In this document: positions 27,268-35,790 of the stretch, in pieces | Position numbering within the stretch: position 1 is the first letter of the stretch | Layout of the letters: each line of letters starts with the position of its first letter | Assembly: GCA_028344575.1 (NCBI GenBank) | Contig: JAOMBO010000007.1 | Coordinates: forward strand, 1-48,464 | Length of the DNA stretch: 48,464 nucleotides | Direction: 5' to 3' | Source of the DNA: Candidatus Nitrosopelagicus sp. | GTDB taxonomy: Archaea > Thermoproteota > Nitrososphaeria > Nitrososphaerales > Nitrosopumilaceae | Translations under genes and position numbers: made by a program | Notes under the pieces: generated by a model | Told to the model about the DNA's origin: nothing | The model's database searches: none | Seen by the model: only the letters and a program-made list of their open reading frames with translations

Positions 27268-29364
27268 TTATAGACCAATGCGTACATCTAGAACTTTACA
27301 ACCCTTTTGTTTTTCCATAACCAAAACAGGATTCATATCTAATTCTTTAATTTCATGGAAATCAGATACCAACTGGGACAGTCTTTGAATGCATTCAGAG
27401 AGTTTTTTGATATCAGATGGTTTTTCCCCTCTAACACCTTCTAGAATTTTTTTAGTTTTAATTGAAGATATCATATCATCTGCTTCAATGTTTGTCATTG
27501 GTGCAAGTTTGAAGGTAACATCTTTTAGAACTTCAACATAAATTCCACCCATTCCAAGCATAACAACAGGTCCGAGTCCAGGTTCAAGTTTTGAACCAAT
27601 GATCATTTCTTTTCCACCTTTTACCATCTCAACAACTAAAACACCTTTGATGTCTGCTTTCTTATTGTATTTTTTTGCATTTTTCATGATAGTATCAAAT
27701 GCAGTTTCAACATCTTTTGCATTTTGAAGATTAACTTTTACTCCGCCAGCATCAGATTTATGAATAATTTGAGGTGATGCAATTTTTAAAACTACAGGAT
27801 AACCGATTTTTTTAGAAGCAGTAACTGCTTCTTTTTTTGATTTTGCTAATTTACTAGCAGGTAATGGAAAACCATATGCTCTAAGAATTTCTTGACCTTC
27901 TTCTTCTAGTAAGGCATCTCGTTTTTCTTTTTTTGCATTATCTAAGATTTTTTTTACTTTATCTTTTTTCACAGTAAATTTTGTAATTTTTCCAGATGGG
28001 TTTTTTATCCAATTCGTAAAAGTGAGCATTGCTTTTAATGCACGAATTGAGCCTTCTGCATAATTATAATATGGAACATCACCATTTGCCAAGATTTCAC
28101 GATTAGTTATTCCTTCATCTAATCCCATCAAACTAGCTAACATTGTTTTTTTGTATTTTTTTGACATAGAAACTATAACGTTTGCAAGTTTATCATAATC
28201 CAAAGTTGCAGATGGAGTACACATGGATATTACAGAGCCAACATTTTTGTGTTTTAATACTTCATTCAATACATTTTCAAATCTATTAAAATCTGCATCA
28301 CCCACAATATCTACAGGATTACGTGAACTTCCCCATGGAGGAATCACAGCATCAATCTTTTTTCTAATCTCTTCAATTTTTGCCATTTTAATGCCAAGTT
28401 TTGAGCATGCATCAGTTGAAATGATTGCAGGTCCACCTGCATTTGAAACAATTACCAAATCACCATTAATTGGAAGTGGTTGTTTTGAAAATGCGGTTGC
28501 ATAATCAAATAACTCTTCCATAGTATCAACACGTATTGCACCTGATTGTTTTAACAGTGCATCGTAAATTTCATCAGAACCCATTAATGCACCAGTATGT
28601 GACATTGCAGCTTGTGCACCTTCTGGACTTCTTCCAGATTTTAATACTAAAACAGGTTTTTTCTTTTTTCTTGTAATATCTTTACAAACTTTAAGAAATT
28701 CTTGACCGTTTCCCATGTCTTCAAGATACATAACAATAACTTTGGTTTGTTTGTGTTCGGCAAGCATTTTTAGCATATCAATTTCACTCATGTCAGCTTT
28801 GTTTCCCATGCTAATTACAGCAGAAAATCCAATTCCTTGCGCACTTGCGTCTTCAACTAATGCAGCACATATTGCACCACTTTGTGAAATAAGAGCAATT
28901 TCTCCAGATTTAGGAGTAATTTTAAGAAATGTTGAATTCATCATTGTTTTTGGTTCAAGATTCATCACACCAAGACAGTTTGGACCAATAATTTGTAATT
29001 TGTATTTTTTTGCAATATCTTTTAATTTTTGTTCTAACTTTGCACCTTCTTCATCAACCTCTTTGAATCCGGCAGTAATTACAATTGCACCTCTAAGTTT
29101 CTTTTTTCCACATTCTTCTAACACTGCTGGAACGATAGTATTTTTTGTTACAACAACTGCTAGATCAATTTTTCCTGGAACATCTAGTACTGACTTGTAT
29201 GCTTTTTTATCAAAAACAGTTTCGCGTGTTGGACTAATTGGATAGATTGTTCCTTTGTAGCCTTTCATAATATTTGATGTAATTGCACGACCTACACTAC
29301 CTTCTTTATCAGAAGCCCCAATTATCGCAATGGATTTTGGAGATAGGAAAACAGAATCAGTCAT
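27268..29364 (-). CDS. ADP-forming acyl-CoA synthetase, probable 4-hydroxybutyryl-CoA synthetase
   Basis: A fused two-part NDP-forming acyl-CoA synthetase of 698 residues. The CoA-binding domain has AIIGASDKEGSVGR near the start. The ligase-CoA domains contain the phospho-accepting His in MSHTGALMGS (H256). The C-terminal ATP-grasp domain (about 470-698) has YPVVLKIASPQIIHKSDAGGV and ends with ELDMNPVLV. In N. maritimus the homologue beside the dehydratase activates 4-hydroxybutyrate while making ADP rather than AMP, which saves energy. I infer the same substrate here from adjacency, since the paralogue for 3-hydroxypropionate would look similar. Confidence 0.9.
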   Translation of the reverse strand: MTDSVFLSPKSIAIIGASDKEGSVGRAITSNIMKGYKGTIYPISPTRETVFDKKAYKSVLDVPGKIDLAVVVTKNTIVPAVLEECGKKKLRGAIVITAGFKEVDEEGAKLEQKLKDIAKKYKLQIIGPNCLGVMNLEPKTMMNSTFLKITPKSGEIALISQSGAICAALVEDASAQGIGFSAVISMGNKADMSEIDMLKMLAEHKQTKVIVMYLEDMGNGQEFLKVCKDITRKKKKPVLVLKSGRSPEGAQAAMSHTGALMGSDEIYDALLKQSGAIRVDTMEELFDYATAFSKQPLPINGDLVIVSNAGGPAIISTDACSKLGIKMAKIEEIRKKIDAVIPPWGSSRNPVDIVGDADFNRFENVLNEVLKHKNVGSVISMCTPSATLDYDKLANVIVSMSKKYKKTMLASLMGLDEGITNREILANGDVPYYNYAEGSIRALKAMLTFTNWIKNPSGKITKFTVKKDKVKKILDNAKKEKRDALLEEEGQEILRAYGFPLPASKLAKSKKEAVTASKKIGYPVVLKIASPQIIHKSDAGGVKVNLQNAKDVETAFDTIMKNAKKYNKKADIKGVLVVEMVKGGKEMIIGSKLEPGLGPVVMLGMGGIYVEVLKDVTFKLAPMTNIEADDMISSIKTKKILEGVRGEKPSDIKKLSECIQRLSQLVSDFHEIKELDMNPVLVMEKQKGCKVLDVRIGL

Positions 29365-29412
29365 TGTATGTTTTTTAATAAAAAATTTTTGTATAATTAA
29401 AGCTATTCCAAA

Positions 29413-29769
29413 TTAGCTTCCGAGCATCTTTCCTGCTAAATTTTCCTTTCTTGGAATCCATATTATTTTTAATTCAGGAATTTTTGGTATTAATAACCAA
29501 GATTCTTGTGCTAGAATACGTAATTGCTCATTATTTATTGCAAATTCATGATTCAATTGATTAACAGTATTTTTTGAATCACTAAAAATTGTAATTTTAT
29601 CAGTTGAATCTTGAAATTTTTTTAATGCTGTAATTATCGCGTGATATTCAGCCTGATTGTTTGTTAATCCAGATTTATTTTCATAGAAAGATTCACCTGT
29701 CTCTTTAATGAAAAATCCATAGCCAGATTTTTCACCGCCTGCACCATCAACATAAACACTAATTTCCAT
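29413..29769 (-). CDS. RNase HI-like protein lacking the last catalytic Asp
   Basis: A 118-residue RNase H-fold protein. The first three acidic residues of the family are in place: D8 in VYVDGAGG, E41 in NNQAEYHAI and D64 in IFSDSKN. The final motif, usually N-x-x-A-D, reads ENLAGKMLG, with Gly at 113 in the Asp position and one residue missing. The protein stops right after it, so it is short by the usual last helix. It may be inactive, use another residue, or have altered metal dependence. It overlaps the upstream membrane-protein gene by 11 bp. Confidence 0.85.
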   Translation of the reverse strand: MEISVYVDGAGGEKSGYGFFIKETGESFYENKSGLTNNQAEYHAIITALKKFQDSTDKITIFSDSKNTVNQLNHEFAINNEQLRILAQESWLLIPKIPELKIIWIPRKENLAGKMLGS

Positions 29770-30211
29770 CTTTATACAATTTTGTGAATTTTACAGATAA
29801 ATTTAATGTAATCATGTAAATCACTAATGCGATAGATTGTGAAACGATTGATGCCATGTAAGGTTCATAGTCAATTTGTAACAAATAGTATTGTAAAATC
29901 CATCTAACAATTGTATAGACTATTTCACCAATTCCTAGTGATGAAATAATTTTAATTAAATCAGATTTTAAGAGTGCATTATCTTTTTGACCGTTATCTA
30001 AAACATACTTTTTTCGATTATCAAAATAGTACAATCCACCAAAAACTGAAAAGAAAACAGTATAATCAATAATCAAAGTAAAAGATGAATTGAGATAATC
30101 AGCTTGATCTCCAAAATAATCTGCTGCAATTGCAGAGATGACGACTGAAGCCAGGAAACCTAGAAAGACATTTTTGTTTAATTTCAAATATTCTTGATAC
30201 TTTTGTTTCAT
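29759..30211 (-). CDS. Four-helix membrane protein, unknown function
   Basis: A 150-residue polytopic membrane protein. After a basic N-terminus (MKQKYQEYLKLNK), hydrophobic segments are near 15-32, 42-62, 88-112 and 120-140, with loops rich in Tyr and Asp. Small membrane proteins of this build occur widely in this group, but I recognise no family. It overlaps the RNase HI-like gene by 11 bp and is divergent from the PH-like gene, 73 bp away. Confidence 0.75.
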   Translation of the reverse strand: MKQKYQEYLKLNKNVFLGFLASVVISAIAADYFGDQADYLNSSFTLIIDYTVFFSVFGGLYYFDNRKKYVLDNGQKDNALLKSDLIKIISSLGIGEIVYTIVRWILQYYLLQIDYEPYMASIVSQSIALVIYMITLNLSVKFTKLYKDGN

Positions 30212-30284
30212 ATTTTTTGATAAAATATGTCATTTTTAGCGTTTCTAGGTAAACCCATTAATTGTATAATTTTTCAATAGTAAT

Positions 30285-30608
30285 ATGGATTCAGACGAAA
30301 AGCGATTGAAACAAGAAGATTGTAATGAAGATGAGATAGGAACTGGAGTTCTAACATTAACTAACAAACGTATTGCATTTGATAAAAGAAAAAGTAGAAT
30401 TGCGGATTTTTCAACAAAAATGGGTGAAACTGTAATTGATGTTCCTTTAGATCAAGTAGATGTTTGGAAGGAAGGAAGATTTATCAAAAAAATCTGTTTC
30501 AAAGTTAAAACAGATACAGAGGAAAAATCATACAAATTTGGTGTTATGGGAACAGGTGGATGGTTAGAAGATATTCAAGACGCCATAGAAGATTTTAAAA
30601 ATCAATAA
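30285..30608 (+). CDS. Small PH/GRAM-like domain protein
   Basis: A 107-residue soluble protein. The phrase GTGVLTLTNKRIAFDKRK is the beta-hairpin typical of bacterial PH and GRAM-like domains, followed by further strands (VIDVPLDQVDVWKEGRF, ICFKVKTDTEEKSYKFGV) and a C-terminal helix (WLEDIQDAIEDFK). This order fits one complete PH-like fold. The ligand is unknown. It overlaps the convergent Kae1 gene by 7 bp. The fold call is from pattern only. Confidence 0.72.
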   Translation: MDSDEKRLKQEDCNEDEIGTGVLTLTNKRIAFDKRKSRIADFSTKMGETVIDVPLDQVDVWKEGRFIKKICFKVKTDTEEKSYKFGVMGTGGWLEDIQDAIEDFKNQ

Positions 30609-31585
30609 TGAACATCCACGCTGTCTAATCTCCAAGATTGCTTTACAAAAGTATCTTTGATCTTTGCACCATCTGATACACTAGATTCTCTTATACCAGT
30701 TATTGCAATTTGAGAACCACAATCACCTGCATAGTTTAGTGGAACTACAAAGAATTTTGCTTTTTGTCTTTTACATACATCTTTTAACATAGATGATAAT
30801 CTTTTGTTTGCTGCCACTCCTCCAACTATCATAATTTCATTTTTTCTAGTAAATGCAAGAGCTCTCTCAGTTGCTTCAGCAATCATTGCAAAAGCAGTTT
30901 CTTGTAATGAATAGCATGCATCTTCAACTCCTTTTGATGTACTTTGTTTTGCTGCTGACAGTAAACCAGAAAATGATACATCATTTCCTTTTACTGCATA
31001 TGGTAAATCAACATAGTTTGTGGATTTGTTTGCCAATTCCTCAATTTTTCGTCCACATGGTGATGCAAATCCTAATGATCGTCCAAACTGATCCAAAAGT
31101 TGACCCAGAGTGATGTCCAAAGTTTCACCAAAGACTCTCCACCGTCCAGCAGAAAATGCAAGAATCATAGTGTGACCGCCTGAAACAAGAAGTACAAGTG
31201 GATTTTTTGCTCCCGTTAGGAGCTTACCTAATTCAATATGACCAATAGCATGATTGACAGGATAAATTGGAATGTCATAATACGATGAAAGAGAACGTGC
31301 TACAACTGCTCCAACTCTAAGACATGGTCCTAGACCAGGACCTCCTGCATATGCAATCATGTCAAGATCATTAATCTTAATTTTTGCTTCATCAAGACAT
31401 TGTTTTAGAACAGATGAACTATTTTCTATATGATGACGTGATGCTTCTCTAGGATGGATTCCTTCACCTTCTGGTGGTTTGTAAATTTTTCTAACATCAG
31501 ATAAAATTTTTCCATTTTTTTGTTTTTTTTCAATTACCGCACATGAAAATGTGTGTGCTGTACTTTCAATTCCTAGGCAATACAT
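30602..31585 (-). CDS. kae1: tRNA N6-adenosine threonylcarbamoyltransferase Kae1
   Basis: Transfers the threonylcarbamoyl group to A37 of ANN-decoding tRNAs as part of the KEOPS complex. The 327 residues begin MYCLGIESTAHTFS. The metal-binding HxxxH is in VNHAIGHIELG, and nucleotide-binding segments include LVSGGHTMIL, TLDITLGQLLDQ and IMIVGGVAANKRL. The Bud32 kinase domain that is fused in some archaea is absent here. The ATG lies one base after the stop of the Obg-type GTPase gene, so the two are coupled. Confidence 0.96.
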   Translation of the reverse strand: MYCLGIESTAHTFSCAVIEKKQKNGKILSDVRKIYKPPEGEGIHPREASRHHIENSSSVLKQCLDEAKIKINDLDMIAYAGGPGLGPCLRVGAVVARSLSSYYDIPIYPVNHAIGHIELGKLLTGAKNPLVLLVSGGHTMILAFSAGRWRVFGETLDITLGQLLDQFGRSLGFASPCGRKIEELANKSTNYVDLPYAVKGNDVSFSGLLSAAKQSTSKGVEDACYSLQETAFAMIAEATERALAFTRKNEIMIVGGVAANKRLSSMLKDVCKRQKAKFFVVPLNYAGDCGSQIAITGIRESSVSDGAKIKDTFVKQSWRLDSVDVHY

Positions 31586-31586
31586 A

Positions 31587-32780
31587 CTATCCTCTACTTA
31601 ATGTTGATACTATTTTTATTATATCATTGTTTTTGAGTTCATGATCAGCACCAATACGTTGTTTTGTTTTTGCATCAATAGCATGTAAAAAACCGTTTCC
31701 AATATCTTGATGAATAGTAAATGCCAATTCTTTTGCAGTGGAACCTTTTTTTAATAATCTTGCATCAGGTAAAACTTGTCCTTGTTTATTCATTAATTTG
31801 GTTTCATCTTCAACAGGATAAACAACAATCATATCTAAAACATCAAAGATTATTGAATTAAGAATTTGTTGAACACCGGTTGTTTGAATTTTTGTCATAA
31901 CATTTTTTGCAAGATGTAATGCACTGTTTTGTTGTTCAGATAATTGAACATTATCTTTTCCCGAAAAGCTTTCATCACCTGGAACATAATTGATTAGTTC
32001 AGCTTTTGTAGCCTTTCTCAACAGAAGTTCAGTTTCAGCACTAGCAGGAATAACTTTGAAGTTTGTCGATATTTTTTCTACAATTTTTAAATCATCGCAC
32101 AGATCTGCTTTGTTAGCTGCAATAAGCAAAGGTTTAGCAATTTTTCTAAGAGATTTTAGAAAGCCCATGACATCATTGCTTGACCAATCTTGAGCCTTTT
32201 TTGTTTTTAATGACATTGATATTAGAACCTGATCAACTTGAGATTCTGTAATTCCCAGTCCTGTAAAACGACGGGCGATTCCGTCAGTAATTTTTGCACG
32301 TTTTTGATCTATTTCTTTTACAAGTTTTGGCCATTCTCTGTCAAGTATTTCTTTAAACCATAAATCAAATTCTTCTTCAACAAATTTAATATCCTCTAAT
32401 GGATCATGAGTTCCAACATTAACTGGTTGTCCTTGGATATCAGTTGAACCAGAAATATCAACCACATGAATCAATGCATCTGCTTTCATAGCGTCAGTGA
32501 GAAATTGGTTTCCCAATCCCTTACCTTCATGTGCACCTGGAACTAATCCTGCAACATCAATTAATTTTACAGGGACAAATCGAATACCATCGTGACACAG
32601 ATCATTTTGACATCTATTTTCTAAATTTGTACACTCACAATTAATTTTCAGATAACAAACTCCAACATTTGGTTCAATTGTAGTGAATGGAAAATTGCCA
32701 CTTTGAACTACTGTTTCTGTTGCAGCAGAGAAAAAAGTTGATTTTCCAACATTTGCTTTCCCAAGTAATCCAATTTGCAT
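31587..32780 (-). CDS. Obg/YchF-type GTPase with TGS domain
   Basis: Translation-associated GTPase of the YchF/Ygr210 group. The 397 residues have P-loop GKANVGKST near the start, switch [22 protein letters not shown] and NKAD for base recognition. A helical insertion follows, then a C-terminal TGS domain (about 310-397) ending with [17 protein letters not shown] Cys-rich patch ([16 protein letters not shown]) in the G domain is typical of the archaeal/eukaryotic Ygr210 branch. It is the first gene of a two-gene unit with kae1. Confidence 0.93.
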   Translation of the reverse strand: MQIGLLGKANVGKSTFFSAATETVVQSGNFPFTTIEPNVGVCYLKINCECTNLENRCQNDLCHDGIRFVPVKLIDVAGLVPGAHEGKGLGNQFLTDAMKADALIHVVDISGSTDIQGQPVNVGTHDPLEDIKFVEEEFDLWFKEILDREWPKLVKEIDQKRAKITDGIARRFTGLGITESQVDQVLISMSLKTKKAQDWSSNDVMGFLKSLRKIAKPLLIAANKADLCDDLKIVEKISTNFKVIPASAETELLLRKATKAELINYVPGDESFSGKDNVQLSEQQNSALHLAKNVMTKIQTTGVQQILNSIIFDVLDMIVVYPVEDETKLMNKQGQVLPDARLLKKGSTAKELAFTIHQDIGNGFLHAIDAKTKQRIGADHELKNNDIIKIVSTLSRG

Positions 32781-32831
32781 AAGGAGATAGTTTTCATCTG
32801 ATCATATTAGTATTACAGAAATTCATTAATC

Positions 32832-33407
32832 ATGGATGTAGAAATGAATTATGTGAATTTAGTAATTACAGGTAATCCAGGTGTTGGAAAACACACAATT
32901 GCAGATTTGTTCATAAAACAAAATTCATCATATCAGATATTTGACATAAACAAATTTTCAATTGAAAAAGGACTTGGTGAACAGACAGATGATGGAATTG
33001 AAGTAGATACTAAAAAATTGAAAAATGAGATTCAAAAGTTGAATTTAGAAAACTCACTAATTGTAGGTCATTTAGCACCTTACGTACTGGATGAATCAGA
33101 TGTTGAATTTGTCATAATTTTGAGAAAAAATCCTTATGATCTTATAGAAATTTATAAAAAAAGAAAATATCAAAATCAAAAAATAAAAGAAAATGCGGGT
33201 AGCGAAGTATTAGGTATCATTGCAAATGATTCAATTACATCATTTGGAAAGGAAAAATCTTTTGAGGTTGATGCAACAGACAAGACACCAGAAATTATTT
33301 TGAAGAGAATTCAAGATATAATCAATAATCAAAAAAGTGAAGATATTGTGGATTGGCTAAAATTAATTGAAGAAAAAAATGAAATGAACAAGTTTTTTGA
33401 TTACTAA
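32832..33407 (+). CDS. AK6/Fap7-like nucleotide kinase
   Basis: A P-loop protein of 191 residues. Walker A reads GNPGVGKHT near residue 15. The order of segments (Walker A, LIVGHLAPYVL, IILRKNPYDL, then a C-terminal helix) follows the AK6/Fap7 family, which acts in late small-subunit rRNA maturation in eukaryotes and archaea. The His in GKHT instead of GKTT occurs in some members. It precedes the TgtA-like gene by 32 bp, with a separate TATA-like element between them. Confidence 0.82.
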   Translation: MDVEMNYVNLVITGNPGVGKHTIADLFIKQNSSYQIFDINKFSIEKGLGEQTDDGIEVDTKKLKNEIQKLNLENSLIVGHLAPYVLDESDVEFVIILRKNPYDLIEIYKKRKYQNQKIKENAGSEVLGIIANDSITSFGKEKSFEVDATDKTPEIILKRIQDIINNQKSEDIVDWLKLIEEKNEMNKFFDY

Positions 33408-33417
33408 TTTAATATAA
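33408..33417 (+). promoter_or_regulatory. TATA-like promoter of the tgtA-like gene
   Basis: TTTAATATAA is centred 27 bp before the TTG at 33440. It supports TTG as the true start and a leaderless transcript. Confidence 0.55.
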
Positions 33418-33439
33418 TCCTCAATAATTATACAAAGAA

Positions 33440-34954
33440 TTGTTTGAGATAAAATATAGTGATTTAGCAGGAAGAATAGGTGTTCTTCATACAAATCATG
33501 GTAAAATTGAAACACCATCTTTTGTTCCGGTCATACATCCAGTAAAACAAACTATCCCAGCCAAAAAAATTAAAGAAATTGGATTTGATGTTGTAATTAC
33601 AAACGCATACATCACAATGAAAAGACTGGAAGAGAAGGCAAGAAAAAATGGTATTCATAAGATAATAAAATATGACAGTTCCATAATGACAGATTCTGGA
33701 GGATACCAAGTTTTAGAGTATGGAGAAGTGGATGTGAAACCACCAGCTATGGCAAAATTTGAAATGGATATAATGACAGACTTTGCTATTCCACTGGATA
33801 AACCAACAGGATTTGGATTGTCAAAAAAACAAGCAAAAGAATACGTAGATCATACATTAAGAGTTTGTAAAACAACAATAAAAAATAAAAAAAATAATGG
33901 ACAGATTTGGATTGGTCCAATACAAGGAAGTGAACATCCCGAATTGGTGAAAAGATCTACTAATGAATTAATAAAAATGGGATATCAAATGCTTGCACTA
34001 GGAAGTCCGGTTGAGTTTATGGAATCGTATGAATACAAATTATTAGCAGAAATGATTATTGCTGCAAAGAAAAATATTCCAACTTCAATTCCATTACATC
34101 TATTTGGTGCGGGACATCCTTTAACGATTCCATTAGCAGTTGCACTAGGTTGTGATACATTTGATTCAGCGTCATACATGCTTTATGCAAAACATGATAG
34201 AGTGATAACAGAAGACGGCACTAGAAGATTAGCAGAGTTAGAATATTTCCCATTTGATTGTGAAGTATCGTCAAAGTACAAACCAAAAGAATTACTGTGT
34301 ATGAAAAAAGAAGAAAGAATAGATCAGATTGCGCTTTTCAATTTATACTCAATAAAAGCTGAAGTTGACAGAGTAAAGCAAGCAATACGAGAAGGAAGAT
34401 TATGGGAATATACTATGAAGAAAGCAAGAGCGCATCCAAAGTTATTTGAAACAATTGACGTGATTATGAATAATACAAAATTCTTGCAAGATGGAACACC
34501 GAAGTTCAAAGAGAAAGCAATTTTCCTATTTGGACCAGAAGATCAGTATAGACCAGAGATTCGAAGATATCACGAGTATGTAAAAAAATTTAGAACAAAA
34601 AAGAAAATAGCAGTAATTACAAAAGATCCAACAATAAAACCGGTATTCACATCATATGATTATAAAAAATTACGAAGGAAATTCAAAGAACCAGATTTGG
34701 TACAGTTTTGTAATTACAATCCATTTTTAGGAATAATACCAATTGAAATTTCAGATGTTTTTCCAGCATCACACTATGTGATGTCTAGAAAAGAATTTGA
34801 GCCTGAGAAATTCCCTAAATTTTTGGAAGTTTGGAGTGAATTTTTCAATAAAAATAAGTTCGACTCAATATATCTTCCAAAAGAGGATTTATTTTTACAA
34901 TACTTTAAGAAATTCATTCCAAAAGGAATAACAAAAAAGTGGATTATTGAATAA
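33440..34954 (+). CDS. tgtA: Archaeosine tRNA-guanine transglycosylase homologue with altered zinc site
   Basis: TIM-barrel base-exchange enzyme family that inserts preQ0 at position 15 of archaeal tRNA. The two active-site acids are kept: D85 in TDSGGYQ and the nucleophile D242 in DTFDSASY. The zinc site is not. The usual CxCxxC reads F272-D-C274-E-V-S277, and the distal His is F300 (ALFNLY). The C-terminal half (about 355-504) keeps the family's FLGIIPIEISDVFPAS segment but ends without a PUA domain. It has 504 residues against about 580 for euryarchaeal enzymes. The start is TTG, supported by a TATA-like element 27 bp upstream. Family membership is clear; activity is uncertain. Confidence 0.88.
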   Translation: MFEIKYSDLAGRIGVLHTNHGKIETPSFVPVIHPVKQTIPAKKIKEIGFDVVITNAYITMKRLEEKARKNGIHKIIKYDSSIMTDSGGYQVLEYGEVDVKPPAMAKFEMDIMTDFAIPLDKPTGFGLSKKQAKEYVDHTLRVCKTTIKNKKNNGQIWIGPIQGSEHPELVKRSTNELIKMGYQMLALGSPVEFMESYEYKLLAEMIIAAKKNIPTSIPLHLFGAGHPLTIPLAVALGCDTFDSASYMLYAKHDRVITEDGTRRLAELEYFPFDCEVSSKYKPKELLCMKKEERIDQIALFNLYSIKAEVDRVKQAIREGRLWEYTMKKARAHPKLFETIDVIMNNTKFLQDGTPKFKEKAIFLFGPEDQYRPEIRRYHEYVKKFRTKKKIAVITKDPTIKPVFTSYDYKKLRRKFKEPDLVQFCNYNPFLGIIPIEISDVFPASHYVMSRKEFEPEKFPKFLEVWSEFFNKNKFDSIYLPKEDLFLQYFKKFIPKGITKKWIIE

Positions 34955-34983
34955 TTTATCTATCTCATATTATTGGATATTAT

Positions 34984-35790
34984 ATGATTAAACCACTATT
35001 CGCATCAGTCATTTGTTTAGGAATTTTATTTTCAATACAAGCAACATATGCAGAAGAAGAATTACCACTTCCAGAGGGAAAAAATATCAAGGAATGGGAG
35101 TCTATTAGTGCAGCATTAATTGCAGAAAAAAGATTTAGTGAAGCAATAATTTATCTTGATAAAATTTTAGAACAAGAACCAGAAAATTTGAAAGCATTAA
35201 CCAACAAAGCAGGACTACTTGCACAATTAGGAAATTATTCAAAAAGTATTATTCTATCAAACAAAGTTTTAGAGATAGATCCGGATAGAATTTCAGCATT
35301 AACCAACAAAGCAATTTCACTAAAAATGCTAAAAGAATATGAAGAATCTCATCAAGTTTTTACAAAAATTTTGACTTTAGATCCAGATAATAAAAAAATA
35401 AAACAAGCAAGAGCCAGTTTACTAAGTGAATCACCTACAATTTCAACAAACAACTCTATGTATGAAGTTCATGTTTTAGTTACGGTTAGAGATAAAAATG
35501 AAAATCTTATTGCAGTTACAGAATCTAATAATGCACGATATTTACCATCAGAATTCACTGAGAAATGGTGGAACAATTTATCAGAAAAGAATTATCTAAA
35601 ATACAATGATGGTAATGAAATTTTTCAGAAAGAAAATACAATGCTTTCAAATGACGATCATTTAGGAATGCTAACTTTAGAACGTGAAATGAATGGGTAT
35701 AATGTAAATGTCTTTGAAGCATTTATTCCATTAATTCAGATGGAAGAAACGGACACTGCAAAAGTCCAATGGACTATTATTAAGAAGTAG
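34984..35790 (+). CDS. Secreted TPR-repeat protein
   Basis: A 268-residue protein with an N-terminal signal peptide (hydrophobic about 5-22, ending ATYA before EEEL). Three tetratricopeptide repeats follow at about 38-140, with repeats of the pattern LEQEPENLKALTNKAGLL, LEIDPDRISALTNKAISL and LTLDPDNKKIKQA. The C-terminal 120 residues form a beta-rich domain (YEVHVLVTVRDKNENLIAV) I do not recognise. It is likely extracytoplasmic and mediates protein contacts. It overlaps the convergent membrane-protein gene by 11 bp. Confidence 0.82.
   Translation: MIKPLFASVICLGILFSIQATYAEEELPLPEGKNIKEWESISAALIAEKRFSEAIIYLDKILEQEPENLKALTNKAGLLAQLGNYSKSIILSNKVLEIDPDRISALTNKAISLKMLKEYEESHQVFTKILTLDPDNKKIKQARASLLSESPTISTNNSMYEVHVLVTVRDKNENLIAVTESNNARYLPSEFTEKWWNNLSEKNYLKYNDGNEIFQKENTMLSNDDHLGMLTLEREMNGYNVNVFEAFIPLIQMEETDTAKVQWTIIKK

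Noticed and set aside
28715-29245. A 176-codon plus-strand open frame opposite the acyl-CoA synthetase
   Set aside because: It mirrors the coding frame of the synthetase, has a composition biased to Ser and Ile as expected of a shadow, and has no promoter-like element.
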